Shown one piece after another: positions 1 through 7,163 of a stretch of DNA of 8,326 nt. A program made the translations under genes and the position numbers. Numbering within the stretch: the first letter of the stretch is position 1; the number at the start of each line of letters is the position of its first letter. The stretch is from Pseudomonadota bacterium (GTDB lineage: Bacteria; Pseudomonadota; Gammaproteobacteria; Competibacterales; Competibacteraceae): contig JAGTSD010000059.1 of assembly GCA_018262135.1 (NCBI GenBank), positions 1-8,326 of the forward strand, read 5' to 3'. The notes under the pieces are model-generated. The model worked only from the letters and a program-made list of their open reading frames with translations, was not told the origin of the DNA and did no database searches.

Positions 1-1
1 T

Positions 2-529
2 TTTCGGCCAGCGACGCAGGAAGCCGCCGTGTCAATCCAGGCGCCAAGCCGGACAGCAACAGCTCCCGCGCCGGTGATCGCGCCAACCGCCCCGGTTTCC
101 CGCCCGCCCGCGCCGCTGGTGGAGGCGCCGGTTGTCGTTCCGCAGGTCTCGGAATGGGGCATACTGGTCGAACAATTGGGATTGATGGGTATGGCCAGAC
201 AGGTGGCGCTGCATTGCGCGCTGGTAGCGCGAGAGGGCGACATGTTTCGCCTGGCGCTGGAATCCAGCCACGCGCAGATGCTCACCAAAGCTGTCGAGGA
301 TCGAATCAGGGCAGCGCTGGAGCAACAGCTCGGCCGGCCCATCCAGCTAAAATTCCAGATCGGCAACGTTACAGCGACGACGCCCGCCGACCAGCAAAAA
401 CAGCAGCAGGCCGAACGCCAGCAGACCGCCGACGAGCAGATCGCTCGGGATCCGCACGTGCGGGACATGCAGGAAAGATTCGACGCGCGGATCGCGGCTA
501 TCCATCCGCGGGACGATACCGAAGAATAG
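2..529 (+). CDS. dnaX: DNA polymerase III subunit tau/gamma, C-terminal part (5' truncated by window)
   Basis: The frame is open from base 2 to the TAG at 527-529, giving the last 175 residues of a longer protein whose start lies outside the window. DnaX forms the clamp loader of the replicative polymerase; its tau C-terminus binds the polymerase alpha subunit and DnaB helicase. The first part is an Ala/Pro/Val-rich linker. A folded domain follows, starting at [10 protein letters not shown] and including RQVALHCAL, a long helix and IQLKFQIGN. The end is a Gln/Arg-rich helix with the family signature [17 protein letters not shown]. This pattern matches tau domain V of gammaproteobacteria. The ATPase domain and any gamma-producing frameshift site are not visible. 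Immediate linkage to ybaB and recR is the classical order and supports the call. The GTG at 29 is an internal valine codon, not a start. Confidence 0.9.
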   Translation, partial: FRPATQEAAVSIQAPSRTATAPAPVIAPTAPVSRPPAPLVEAPVVVPQVSEWGILVEQLGLMGMARQVALHCALVAREGDMFRLALESSHAQMLTKAVEDRIRAALEQQLGRPIQLKFQIGNVTATTPADQQKQQQAERQQTADEQIARDPHVRDMQERFDARIAAIHPRDDTEE

Positions 530-576
530 CCGTTCCATCGGCGACCACCGTATTGCAATGGGTAGGAGAGGAAACG

Positions 577-912
577 ATGAAAGGCGCTTTGGGCAATATC
601 ATGAAGCAGGCGCAGAAGATGCAGGAGAACCTGCAAAAGGCGCAGGAAGAAATCGCAGCGATGGAGATCACCGGGGAGTCCGGCGGCGGCCTGGTCAGCG
701 TGGTCGTAACCGGGCGCTATGAAGTCCGGCGCATCCGGATTGACGACAGTCTGGTGGGCGACGACAAGGACATGCTGGAGGACCTGGTGGCGGCCGCGTT
801 CAACGATGCCGTTCACAAGGTCGAGCGCACCGTGCAGGAGAAAATGGGCGGTCTCACCGCTGGCATGGGCCTGCCGCCAGGCGCGTTGGGTGGCCTGAAA
901 CTGCCGTTCTAA
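577..912 (+). CDS. ybaB: YbaB/EbfC family nucleoid-associated protein
   Basis: A 111-residue protein, the usual size for the YbaB/EbfC family of small dimeric DNA-binding proteins that coat the nucleoid. The N-terminus ([20 protein letters not shown], then [11 protein letters not shown]) is a long charged helix typical of the family. A small sheet domain follows ([19 protein letters not shown]), then a helix around [15 protein letters not shown], and a Gly/Met/Pro-rich tail ([16 protein letters not shown]). The ATG at 577 is chosen because AGGAGAG lies at 564-570, 6 bases upstream, and the family begins with this helix. The same frame stays open upstream to 154, but that part overlaps dnaX and is a by-product. 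The gene lies 47 bp after dnaX and 9 bp before recR, so co-transcription is likely. The family is often tied to recombination and repair because of this linkage; its precise role is less certain. Confidence 0.95.
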   Translation: MKGALGNIMKQAQKMQENLQKAQEEIAAMEITGESGGGLVSVVVTGRYEVRRIRIDDSLVGDDKDMLEDLVAAAFNDAVHKVERTVQEKMGGLTAGMGLPPGALGGLKLPF

Positions 913-921
913 CGGGTTGCC

Positions 922-1518
922 GTGGCTGCCTCGCCCCTGCTGAACCGGCTGATGGCGGCGCTGCGCTGCCTGCCGGGGGTGGGGCCAAAATCCGCCCAGC
1001 GGATGGCGTTGCACCTGTTGGAGCGGGATCGCGAAGGCGCGCAACGCCTGGTCGAGGCGTTACAGGCTGCGCTGGATGGCATCGGGCGCTGCCGGTTGTG
1101 CCGCGATTTGAGCGAAACCGAAGTTTGCGCCCTGTGCGCCAACCCGCGCCGCGATCGTTCCCTGCTCTGCGTGATCGAAACCCCGGCCGACGTGCTGGCG
1201 GTGGAACAGGCGACCGGCTTTCAGGGCGTTTATTTCGTGCTGATGGGCCATCTGTCGCCGCTGGACGGCATTGGCCCAGCGGAGCTGGGCCTGGAGGTGC
1301 TGGAAGCGCGGCTGGACGAGGGGGAGATCCGCGAGATCATCCTTGCCACCAACCCCACCGTGGAAGGCGAGGCGACGGCCTACTACATCGCCGAACTGGC
1401 CCGCGAGCGCGGCATCCGCGCCACCCGCATCGCCCACGGCGTGCCACTGGGCGGGGAACTGGAATCCGTGGACGGCGGCACCCTGGCGCACGCCTTCGCC
1501 GGCCGCCGGGATTTGTGA
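922..1518 (+). CDS. recR: Recombination mediator protein RecR
   Basis: A 198-residue protein, normal for RecR, which with RecO (and RecF) loads RecA onto SSB-coated single-stranded DNA at gaps. Domains in order: a helix-hairpin-helix near residues 16-33 ([17 protein letters not shown]); a zinc finger with Cys57, Cys60, Cys69 and Cys72; a Toprim domain from about residue 82 ([13 protein letters not shown], with Glu86) through [12 protein letters not shown] (142-153); and the C-terminal signature [13 protein letters not shown] (172-184). All expected motifs are intact. The start is GTG at 922, only 9 bp after the ybaB stop. No strong Shine-Dalgarno sequence is visible, so translational coupling to ybaB is likely (inference). 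A downstream in-frame ATG at 952 would cut off the N-terminal helix and is less likely. Confidence 0.96.
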   Translation: MAASPLLNRLMAALRCLPGVGPKSAQRMALHLLERDREGAQRLVEALQAALDGIGRCRLCRDLSETEVCALCANPRRDRSLLCVIETPADVLAVEQATGFQGVYFVLMGHLSPLDGIGPAELGLEVLEARLDEGEIREIILATNPTVEGEATAYYIAELARERGIRATRIAHGVPLGGELESVDGGTLAHAFAGRRDL

Positions 1519-1537
1519 GATTCACCGGAGCAACGTC

Positions 1538-1882
1538 ATGACCGACTGTATTTTTTGCAAGATCGCCGCCGGCGAGATTCCTGCCGCCAAGCTCTACGAC
1601 GATGGCGAGGTAGTGATCTTCCGGGACATCAACCCCGAAGCGCCGGTGCATTTGCTGATCATCCCCCGGCGGCACATTCCCACCCTCAACGATCTGACCG
1701 AAGCTGACGCGGTACTGATCGGCCGGCTGTATCTGGCCAGCAAGCAGGTGGCAGCGGAACTGGGCGTGGCGGAGAGTGGCTACCGGACGGTGATGAACTG
1801 CAACCGCGACGCTGGCCAGATCGTGTTCCACGTCCATATGCACCTGCTGGCCGGGCGGGAACTGAGCTGGCCGCCGGGCTAA
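1538..1882 (+). CDS. hinT: HIT family protein, HinT-type purine nucleoside phosphoramidase
   Basis: A 114-residue histidine-triad protein. HinT-type enzymes hydrolyse nucleoside 5'-phosphoramidates and aminoacyl-adenylates in the cytoplasm. The HIT signature HVHMHLL sits at residues 98-104, with triad histidines 98, 100 and 102. It is preceded by NCNRDAGQIVF and followed by AGRELSWPPG, the typical HinT C-terminus. The N-terminus has CIFCKI (Cys4, Cys7), and PRRH places a histidine at 46; many bacterial HIT proteins use such residues with a triad histidine to bind zinc, whereas E. coli HinT lacks the cysteines. The ATG at 1538 has GGAG at 1527-1530, 7 bases upstream. An open frame continues upstream to 1271 but lies inside recR. 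It begins 19 bp after recR, so read-through from the ybaB-recR unit is probable. The symbol is assigned by family resemblance. Confidence 0.93.
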   Translation: MTDCIFCKIAAGEIPAAKLYDDGEVVIFRDINPEAPVHLLIIPRRHIPTLNDLTEADAVLIGRLYLASKQVAAELGVAESGYRTVMNCNRDAGQIVFHVHMHLLAGRELSWPPG

Positions 1883-1896
1883 GGAGGGGCGCCCCT
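1881..1896 (+). other. Orphan Shine-Dalgarno-like AAGGAGGGG overlapping a 12-bp perfect palindrome
   Basis: Directly at the HIT stop codon the sequence reads AAGGAGGGG (1881-1889), a near-perfect ribosome-binding site, and it runs into the perfect palindrome AGGGGCGCCCCT (1885-1896). No ATG, GTG or TTG follows at a usable distance; the only nearby candidate, CTG at 1895, meets a stop after four codons. The palindrome could fold or bind a dimeric protein, but it has no loop of normal size and no T-run, so it is not a standard terminator. It may be chance in GC-rich DNA. Confidence 0.3.
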
Positions 1897-2047
1897 GCCA
1901 GCCTTCTGAAGCGCGCAGTTGCGGATATTCGTCCCGAAGCGCCTGCAAGTCGCTGAAGCCTACCAGCGGAAGCGGGCGTCGAACGATGCCGGTTCTCGCT
2001 CGCTGTTCGCTGATTCCCCGATTTGCGTTCCGGAATGCTACCGTCCC

Positions 2048-3265
2048 ATGTCTACACCCCCCGTTTCCCCCGTCGAATTCGCCCCGCTGCGCCTGCGCAA
2101 GGAGGAAGACCGCCGCCTGCGCGCCGGCCATCTGTGGATCTACAGCAACGAAGTGGATGTCGCGGCCACGCCGCTGCGCGATTTCCAGCCCGGCCAGCCG
2201 GTGACGATTCAGGCCAGCAACGGCAAATTTCTCGGCTCCGGCTACATCAACCCCAACGTACTGCTGTGCGCCCGCCTGGTCAGCCGCGATCCCGACCACC
2301 CACTCGGCCCCTCGCTGCTGGTGCATCGCTTGAACGTGGCGCTGAGCCTGCGCGAGCGGTTGTACAACCGGCCATTCTATCGGCTGGTCTACGGTGAGGG
2401 CGACGGCTTGCCGGGACTGATCGTGGATCGCTACGGCGACCTGTGCGTGGCCCAGCTCACCACTGCTGGCATGGACCGGTTGAAGGACGACATTCTCGCC
2501 GCCCTGCAAAAAGTGCTGAAACCGGCGGCGGTGCTGTGGCGTAACGACGGCTCGATGCGGGAGCTGGAAGGGCTGGATCGCTACGTCGCCGACGCGGCTG
2601 GCGTGGTCCCCGAAACCGTGGAGATCGAGGAAGATGGGTTGCGCTTCCAGGTCGCGCCGCACACCGGGCAGAAAACCGGCTGGTTTTACGACCAGCGCGA
2701 CAATCGCGCCCGATTGGACCGCTACGTTCAAGGTCGACGCGTGTTGGATATGTTTAGCTATACCGGCGCTTGGGGCGTCCGGGCGATGGCGCGCGGCGCG
2801 CGCGAGGTGCTCTGCGTGGATTCGTCTACGGCAGCCCTGGAACAGGTGACGGTCAACGCGAGGTTGAACGGAGTCGCTGACGGGGTTCGGATTCAACAGG
2901 GCGACGCCTTCGAGGTATTGAAGTCCTTGCGCGAGGCCCGCGAGCGCTTCGACGTGGTGATCGTGGACCCGCCGGCGTTCATCAAGCGCCGCAAGGATTT
3001 CAAGGAGGGTGCGCTCGCTTATCGGCGGCTCAACGAAATGGCGATGCAGGTGCTGGAGCGCGACGGGCTGCTGGTTTCCTGCTCCTGTTCGCAACTGTTG
3101 CCACGCGAGACCTTGACGCAGACCCTGCTGCAAGGGGCGCGGCATCTCGACCGCAATCTGGTGGTCCTGGAACAGGGTCGGCAGGGGCCGGATCATCCCG
3201 TGCATCCCGCCATTCCTGAAACTGACTATCTCAAGGTCATCCTTGCTCGGGTGTTGCCGGTTTAA
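2048..3265 (+). CDS. rlmI: Class I SAM-dependent 23S rRNA (cytosine-5) methyltransferase, RlmI-like
   Basis: A 405-residue protein, close to E. coli RlmI (396), which methylates C1962 of 23S rRNA. An N-terminal PUA-like RNA-binding domain covers roughly residues 12-80 (LRLRKEEDRRLRAGHLWIYS). The RlmI-type middle domain carries GEGDGLPGLIVDRYG (116-130). The catalytic Rossmann domain has HTGQKTGWFYDQRDNR (205-220), SAM motif I VLDMFSYTGAWG (232-243), the acidic residue in LCVDSS (D258), motif IV VDPPAF (306-311) and the cysteine motif SCSCS (344-348), which holds the methyl-accepting cysteine. The ATG at 2048 is preferred because homologues start about ten residues before the PUA domain. The frame stays open back to a TTG at 1919, adding 43 residues with no family resemblance. 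No strong ribosome-binding site precedes either start. The exact target base is inferred from the family. Confidence 0.9.
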   Translation: MSTPPVSPVEFAPLRLRKEEDRRLRAGHLWIYSNEVDVAATPLRDFQPGQPVTIQASNGKFLGSGYINPNVLLCARLVSRDPDHPLGPSLLVHRLNVALSLRERLYNRPFYRLVYGEGDGLPGLIVDRYGDLCVAQLTTAGMDRLKDDILAALQKVLKPAAVLWRNDGSMRELEGLDRYVADAAGVVPETVEIEEDGLRFQVAPHTGQKTGWFYDQRDNRARLDRYVQGRRVLDMFSYTGAWGVRAMARGAREVLCVDSSTAALEQVTVNARLNGVADGVRIQQGDAFEVLKSLREARERFDVVIVDPPAFIKRRKDFKEGALAYRRLNEMAMQVLERDGLLVSCSCSQLLPRETLTQTLLQGARHLDRNLVVLEQGRQGPDHPVHPAIPETDYLKVILARVLPV

Positions 3266-3275
3266 AAGCGCCCGT

Positions 3276-3285
3276 TCACCGGTGA
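3276..3285. repeat. 10-bp perfect palindrome TCACCGGTGA in the spacer after rlmI
   Basis: TCACCGGTGA is self-complementary and lies 11 bp after the rlmI stop codon and about 90 bp before the acyltransferase start. It could be a small operator half-site pair or part of a transcription end. It is short enough to arise by chance, so the call is only that the palindrome exists. Confidence 0.3.
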
Positions 3286-3288
3286 GTC

Positions 3289-3337
3289 TTATTCCCTCAT
3301 CAAGGGGAGAGAATAACTGATCATTGTTTTGTTTTTG
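3289..3337 (+). terminator. Possible hairpin followed by T-rich tract after rlmI
   Basis: TTATTCCCTC (3289-3298) can pair with GAGAGAATAA (3307-3316) with one C-A mismatch across an 8-nt loop. A competing inner hairpin is CCCT (3294-3297) with AGGG (3303-3306). A T-rich tract, TTGTTTTGTTTTT (3324-3336), begins seven bases after the stem. The gap and the weak, AT-rich stem make this a poor intrinsic terminator, but it is the best candidate for ending the rlmI transcript before the acyltransferase. It could instead be a leader structure for the next gene. Confidence 0.3.
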
Positions 3338-3361
3338 AAAGCTGCGATGATCGAGGTTGCT

Positions 3362-3374
3362 GGAGATAACAATG
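3362..3374 (+). promoter_or_regulatory. Ribosome-binding site setting the WS/DGAT start
   Basis: GGAG at 3362-3365 lies six bases before the ATG at 3372. This favours the ATG over the in-frame TTG at 3357, whose coding region would contain the site. The protein from the ATG begins directly with the conserved family N-terminus. Confidence 0.75.
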
Positions 3375-4769
3375 ACACAACTGACCCTTATTGATGCGGC
3401 ATTCCTGCAAATTGAAACTCCAGAAACCCCAATGCATGTCGGTGGGCTGCATGTCTATCAGTTACCCGAAGGAGCCGAATCCAGCTTTGTCATCGAATTA
3501 TTCAGAAGATTTGTCAGCGGACAGGAGTTCGCCCCGCCCTTTAACCAGAAATTGCAGTATCCTTTCCTGAAACTGGGGATGCCGACTTTAGTGGAGGACC
3601 GGGATTTTGACTTGAATTATCATATTCGCTACTATCAGTTGCCACAACCAGGAAGCATGAATCAGTTATTAACACTGGTTTCTGGTCTGCATGAGAGTCT
3701 GCTGAATCAAGCCCGGCCGCTGTGGGAATGTCATCTGATGGATGGACTGGAAGGTCAACGCTTTGCCGTCTATTTCAAGATGCACCACTGTATTCTGGAT
3801 GGCGTCGGTGGCATGAGAATTCTGGAGAAATGCCTGAGTAAATCACCTACTGTTCATGATTTAATTCTCCCTTGGGAATTGATCGAGCACAAAAAGAAAA
3901 AAACCCGGTCGAAACCGGCTTTGCCCGCTCGACTCTACCGGATGATCGGTTTTGCAACCAGTCAAGTTAAAGTCGCTTATGAACTCACGGGCGCTCTTTG
4001 GCATACAGGCCTCCAATCCCTCAAAAGCGGGGATACAACCCTTCCCCTGCCATTTCTAAGTCCAAAGACGGCAATCAACCAGGAAGTCACCACGAATCGC
4101 TGTTTTTCGGTAAAAACCTTTTCCCTGGAGTCCGTTAAGCTGCTTGCAAAAGCGGCCCAGGCGACCGTCAATGATATCGTCATCGGCCTCTGTGCCGGAG
4201 CCTTGCATCGCTATTTAAAAAAAATTAATAAGTTGCCCGATAAGCCGTTGGTGGCTCTCGTGCCCGTCTCCATCCGGCCCAAGGATAGCGACGCCCATGG
4301 CAATCAAGTCAGCGCTATCCTTTGCAACCTGGGGACGCATGTTGAAGATCCTGTTCAACGGCTTCAAATCATTAAGGATTCATCTACTGAAGGGAAGGCT
4401 ATTCAAAATAATCTATCATCGCAAGCCGCGCAAAACTATGCGATGATTGGTGGTGTTCCCATATTTCTTGTGCAGTTGCTTCGCCTGTCTACCTACCTGA
4501 ATCCTGCGTTTAATCTAGTGATTTCCAATGTTCCCGGCCCCCGCTCTCCTCTGTATATGCAAGGCGCCCATCTGCTGAATATTTATCCGGTATCCGCTCT
4601 TTATAAACAGCAAAACCTGAATATTACGGTCACCAGTTACGAAGATTCGCTGGATTTTGGATTAATCGCCTGTCAGGACTTTTTAAGTGAAGTAGATCAG
4701 CTTACCGAGTACCTGGAAGATGCGTTAGACGAGCTGAACGCAGTGTTTGGTGTCACCAAGACCATTTGA
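3372..4769 (+). CDS. Wax ester synthase / acyl-CoA:diacylglycerol acyltransferase (WS/DGAT family)
   Basis: A 465-residue protein of the bacterial WS/DGAT family, which joins acyl-CoA to fatty alcohols or diacylglycerol to make wax esters or triacylglycerols at the inner membrane. Signatures in order: LTLIDAAFLQIETPETPMHV (4-23); PFNQKL (56-61); RPLWECHLMDGLEG (115-128); the catalytic HHxxxDG as HHCILDG (138-144, His139 the likely base); TVNDIV (265-270); HGNQVSA (309-315); and NLVISNVPGP (381-390). The length matches the usual 450-480. A basic linker with HKKKK (173-177) separates the two halves. The ATG at 3372 has GGAG at 3362-3365; an upstream in-frame TTG at 3357 would overlap that site. 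Base composition is clearly lower in G+C than the flanks, with codons such as TTA, ATT and AAA common, suggesting transfer. Wax versus triacylglycerol preference cannot be read from sequence. No linked fatty-acyl reductase is present here. Confidence 0.93.
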   Translation: MTQLTLIDAAFLQIETPETPMHVGGLHVYQLPEGAESSFVIELFRRFVSGQEFAPPFNQKLQYPFLKLGMPTLVEDRDFDLNYHIRYYQLPQPGSMNQLLTLVSGLHESLLNQARPLWECHLMDGLEGQRFAVYFKMHHCILDGVGGMRILEKCLSKSPTVHDLILPWELIEHKKKKTRSKPALPARLYRMIGFATSQVKVAYELTGALWHTGLQSLKSGDTTLPLPFLSPKTAINQEVTTNRCFSVKTFSLESVKLLAKAAQATVNDIVIGLCAGALHRYLKKINKLPDKPLVALVPVSIRPKDSDAHGNQVSAILCNLGTHVEDPVQRLQIIKDSSTEGKAIQNNLSSQAAQNYAMIGGVPIFLVQLLRLSTYLNPAFNLVISNVPGPRSPLYMQGAHLLNIYPVSALYKQQNLNITVTSYEDSLDFGLIACQDFLSEVDQLTEYLEDALDELNAVFGVTKTI

Positions 4770-4826
4770 CGAGAAAGCATCGTCGGTGGGCGATCCGCCG
4801 CTTCCAAGACCTTCACGGAGTTCTCC

Positions 4827-5615
4827 ATGCTGATTCACCCCGATTTCGACCCAGTGGCGTTCAGCCTGGGACCGCTGCACGTGCGCTGGTATGGCTTTAT
4901 GTATCTGTTGGGCTTTCTGGCCGGTTGGGCGCTGGGCCGTTACCGTGCCAGGCAACCCCACTCCGGCTGGACCAGTGCGCAGGTGGATGATCTGGTGTTC
5001 TACATCGCCCTCGGTGTCATCCTCGGGGGCCGGATCGGGTACATCCTGTTTTATGGATTCGGCAGTTTCCTGCGCGATCCGCTGGCGCTGTTCCGTGTTT
5101 GGGAAGGTGGCATGTCGTTTCACGGCGGGTTTCTCGGCGTGCTGCTGGCGATGGTGTTGTTCGCCCGCAAGTATCACAAAGGATTCTGGCCGGCTGTTGA
5201 TTTCATCGCCCCACTGATTCCACCGGGGCTTTGTTTCGGGCGGATCGGCAATTTCATCAACGGCGAACTATGGGGCCGGGTCACCGATGCGCCATGGGGG
5301 ATGGTATTCCGCCAGACCGGTGATGGTCTGCCCCGTCATCCCTCGCAGTTGTACCAGGCGGCGCTGGAGGGCGTGGCGCTGTTTCTGATCGTCTGGCTGT
5401 TTTCGGCCAAACCGCGCCCGACCATGGCGGTGTCGGGCGTGTTCGCGCTGTGCTACGGCGCGTTCCGGTTTCTGGTGGAGTTCGTCCGCCAGCCGGATGC
5501 ACAACTGGGTTATCTGGCCTTTGGCTGGTTGACCATGGGGCAACTGCTGTCGCTGCCGCTGATTGTGGTGGGGATCATCCTGCTGGCGCTGGCCTATCGG
5601 CGGAAGGTGGCTTGA
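4827..5615 (+). CDS. lgt: Phosphatidylglycerol--prolipoprotein diacylglyceryl transferase
   Basis: A 262-residue multi-pass inner-membrane enzyme that transfers diacylglyceryl from phosphatidylglycerol to the lipobox cysteine of prolipoproteins, the first step in lipoprotein maturation. Hydrophobic segments are evident around residues 22-38, 55-78, 100-113, 181-194, 203-217 and 237-256. Key motifs: GGMSFHGG (94-101, His99 matching the essential E. coli His103); the Lgt signature [14 protein letters not shown] (138-151, Arg139 matching Arg143); [12 protein letters not shown] (171-182); and [12 protein letters not shown] (213-224, with Glu218 and Arg221). The ATG at 4827 has GGAG at 4817-4820, six bases upstream. 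It lies 57 bp after the acyltransferase and converges on the photolyase gene with 35 bp between. The common gammaproteobacterial partner thyA does not follow. Likely an essential gene, with G+C-rich codon use matching the chromosome. Confidence 0.97.
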   Translation: MLIHPDFDPVAFSLGPLHVRWYGFMYLLGFLAGWALGRYRARQPHSGWTSAQVDDLVFYIALGVILGGRIGYILFYGFGSFLRDPLALFRVWEGGMSFHGGFLGVLLAMVLFARKYHKGFWPAVDFIAPLIPPGLCFGRIGNFINGELWGRVTDAPWGMVFRQTGDGLPRHPSQLYQAALEGVALFLIVWLFSAKPRPTMAVSGVFALCYGAFRFLVEFVRQPDAQLGYLAFGWLTMGQLLSLPLIVVGIILLALAYRRKVA

Positions 5616-5650
5616 ACGGGGTAGGGCGAGCGCATGAAGTCGGAGCGCGA

Positions 5651-7060
5651 TCAGCCCGCCTTGACGCGCTCGTAGCCGGCCAGCGCCTCGGCGCGACTGG
5701 CGGCGAAATCCACCACGGGCGCGGGATAATTTCCCTGGGTTGAATGCGTCCAAGGTTGATGGATAGCCGAAGCCGGCAGCTTTGCCAGTTCCGGAATCCA
5801 GCGGTGGACATAGGCGCCGTCCGGATCGAACTGCTCGCCTTGGCGGATCGGGTTGAAGATGCGGAAATAGGGCGCGGCGTCGGTGCCGCAACCTGCGGTC
5901 CATTGCCAGCCGAGGGTGTTGCTGGCCAGATCGGCGTCCACCAGCGTGTCCCAGAACCAGCGGGCGCCTTCCTGCCACGGAATGCGGCAGTTCTTGATCA
6001 GAAACGAGGCGACCAGCATCCGCACCCGGTTGTGCATCCAGCCGGTGCGCCACAGTTGCCGCATTCCGGCGTCCACCATGGGGTAGCCGGTTTGCCCGCG
6101 CTGCCAGGCGCGCAGCAAATCGGCGTACTCGTCGCGCCACGGGTAGGCGGCGAAGCGTTCCTGCAAGGGCTGCTCCGGGGTATGCGGCCAGTGATAAAGC
6201 ACGTAATGGGCGAACTCGCGCCAGCCGATTTCCCGCAGGAAGGTTTCCGCGCCCTTGTCGCCCAGCGGATCGCCGTCGGTGGCCTCGGTGGCCGCCGCCC
6301 AGATTTGCCGGGGACCGAGTTCGCCGAAATGCAGATGGGGCGACAGCCGCGATACGCCGTCCCGTCCCGGCCAGTCGCGCCATTTCGCATAGCCGGTTAG
6401 CGCCGACTCGCAGAACCAGTCCAGTTGCGCCAGCGCGCTGCTTTCGCCCGGTTGCCAGGCAGCGGTCAGCCCATCATCCCAGTGAATGCGGGGCAACAGT
6501 TCCAATGCGGTCAACGGTAGCGAGTACGGCCAGCGGTCGGGAGCAGGCAAGGGCGGAATTGGCAGCGGCACGGCAGGGGGCAGTTTCTGAAGGCAGGCTT
6601 TCCAGAACGGCGTGAAGACCTGATAAGGTGTTTCATCCGCTTTCAACAGGGTCCATGGTTCAATCAGCAGCGCCGCCTGATGGCTTTCGGCGATGAGGCC
6701 GTCGGCGCGCAGCGCGGCTTTTACGGCGCGGTCACGATTGAGAGTCGCTGGCTCGTACAACCGGTTCCAGTACACCCCCGTGGCGCCGGTTTCACGGATC
6801 AGATCGCGCAACGTCACCAGACTACTGTCGCCCGCGCGGATGATTAGCCGCGAACCACGCTGTTGTAATGCGCTGTCCAGCGCCGCCAGGCTGTGATGCA
6901 CCCACCAGCGCGAGGCTGCGCCGGGTTGCCAGGGTATTTCCTCTTTCGGGGTATGGAGATACACCGGAATTACACGCTGGTGTTCGGATGCGGCGCGATG
7001 CAGGGCGGGGTTGTCGGCGAGCCGCAGATCGCGGCGGAACCAGACGATGGCGGTGGTCAT
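5651..7060 (-). CDS. phrB: Deoxyribodipyrimidine photo-lyase (class I CPD photolyase)
   Basis: A 469-residue, cytoplasmic, FAD-dependent enzyme that uses blue light to split cyclobutane pyrimidine dimers; E. coli PhrB has 472. The N-terminal antenna-binding alpha/beta domain begins TAIVWFRRDLRLADNPAL. The C-terminal FAD domain carries GRDGVSRLSPHLHFGELGPR (232-251), FLREIGWREFAHYVL (274-288, Trp280 in the dimer pocket), TGYPMVDAGMRQLWRTGWMH (324-343) and NRVRML (344-349). NTLGWQW (381-387) follows; by alignment from memory Asn381 corresponds to the flavin-N5 Asn378 of E. coli and Trp385 to Trp382 of the electron-transfer chain. GTDAAPYFRIFNP (392-404) follows. The start codon is the reverse complement of 7058-7060, with GAGGA just upstream (TCCTC on the plus strand at 7070-7074). 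A cryptochrome or other photolyase subclass is possible, but the motifs favour a class I CPD enzyme. Confidence 0.93.
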   Translation of the reverse strand: MTTAIVWFRRDLRLADNPALHRAASEHQRVIPVYLHTPKEEIPWQPGAASRWWVHHSLAALDSALQQRGSRLIIRAGDSSLVTLRDLIRETGATGVYWNRLYEPATLNRDRAVKAALRADGLIAESHQAALLIEPWTLLKADETPYQVFTPFWKACLQKLPPAVPLPIPPLPAPDRWPYSLPLTALELLPRIHWDDGLTAAWQPGESSALAQLDWFCESALTGYAKWRDWPGRDGVSRLSPHLHFGELGPRQIWAAATEATDGDPLGDKGAETFLREIGWREFAHYVLYHWPHTPEQPLQERFAAYPWRDEYADLLRAWQRGQTGYPMVDAGMRQLWRTGWMHNRVRMLVASFLIKNCRIPWQEGARWFWDTLVDADLASNTLGWQWTAGCGTDAAPYFRIFNPIRQGEQFDPDGAYVHRWIPELAKLPASAIHQPWTHSTQGNYPAPVVDFAASRAEALAGYERVKAG

Positions 7061-7090
7061 AACGGTTTTTCCTCAAGGCGAGCGGTCAAA

Positions 7091-7149
7091 GGTTTGGTTT
7101 CCGATACTGGCAGGTGATCGGGGCGGCCAGCGCGGTTCGCAACCAAACC
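7091..7149. repeat. 9-bp perfect inverted repeat in the divergent phrB-bfd spacer
   Basis: GGTTTGGTT (7091-7099) and AACCAAACC (7141-7149) are perfect reverse complements separated by 41 bp. The right arm also takes part in a small nested palindrome, GGTT-CGC-AACC (7134-7144), so two pairings compete. The repeat sits between two divergent starts, upstream of the candidate bfd promoter. It could be a regulator-binding pair or a long-range hairpin. The function is unknown. Confidence 0.5.
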
Positions 7150-7163
7150 GTTCCAGGACAGTC

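Noticed and set aside
1919..2047. N-terminal extension of rlmI from TTG 1919
   Set aside because: The extra 43 residues have no RlmI resemblance and no ribosome site precedes the TTG. The family starts near ATG 2048.
1337..3205. Very long open frame (622 codons) on the minus strand
   Set aside because: It lies antisense to recR, the HIT gene and rlmI, all of which have clear family motifs. Its translation has no recognisable domain and is typical of mirror frames in GC-rich coding DNA.
3891..3903. dnaX-like slippery frameshift site in the acyltransferase (AAAAAGAAAAAAA)
   Set aside because: The zero frame continues through all conserved motifs to the normal end, so no frameshift is needed. 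Only ordinary slippage remains possible.
5268..6383. Open minus-strand frame of 371 codons across the lgt and phrB ends
   Set aside because: It overlaps lgt antisense and phrB in another frame; both real genes have intact motifs. The translation is Arg/Ala-rich shadow sequence.
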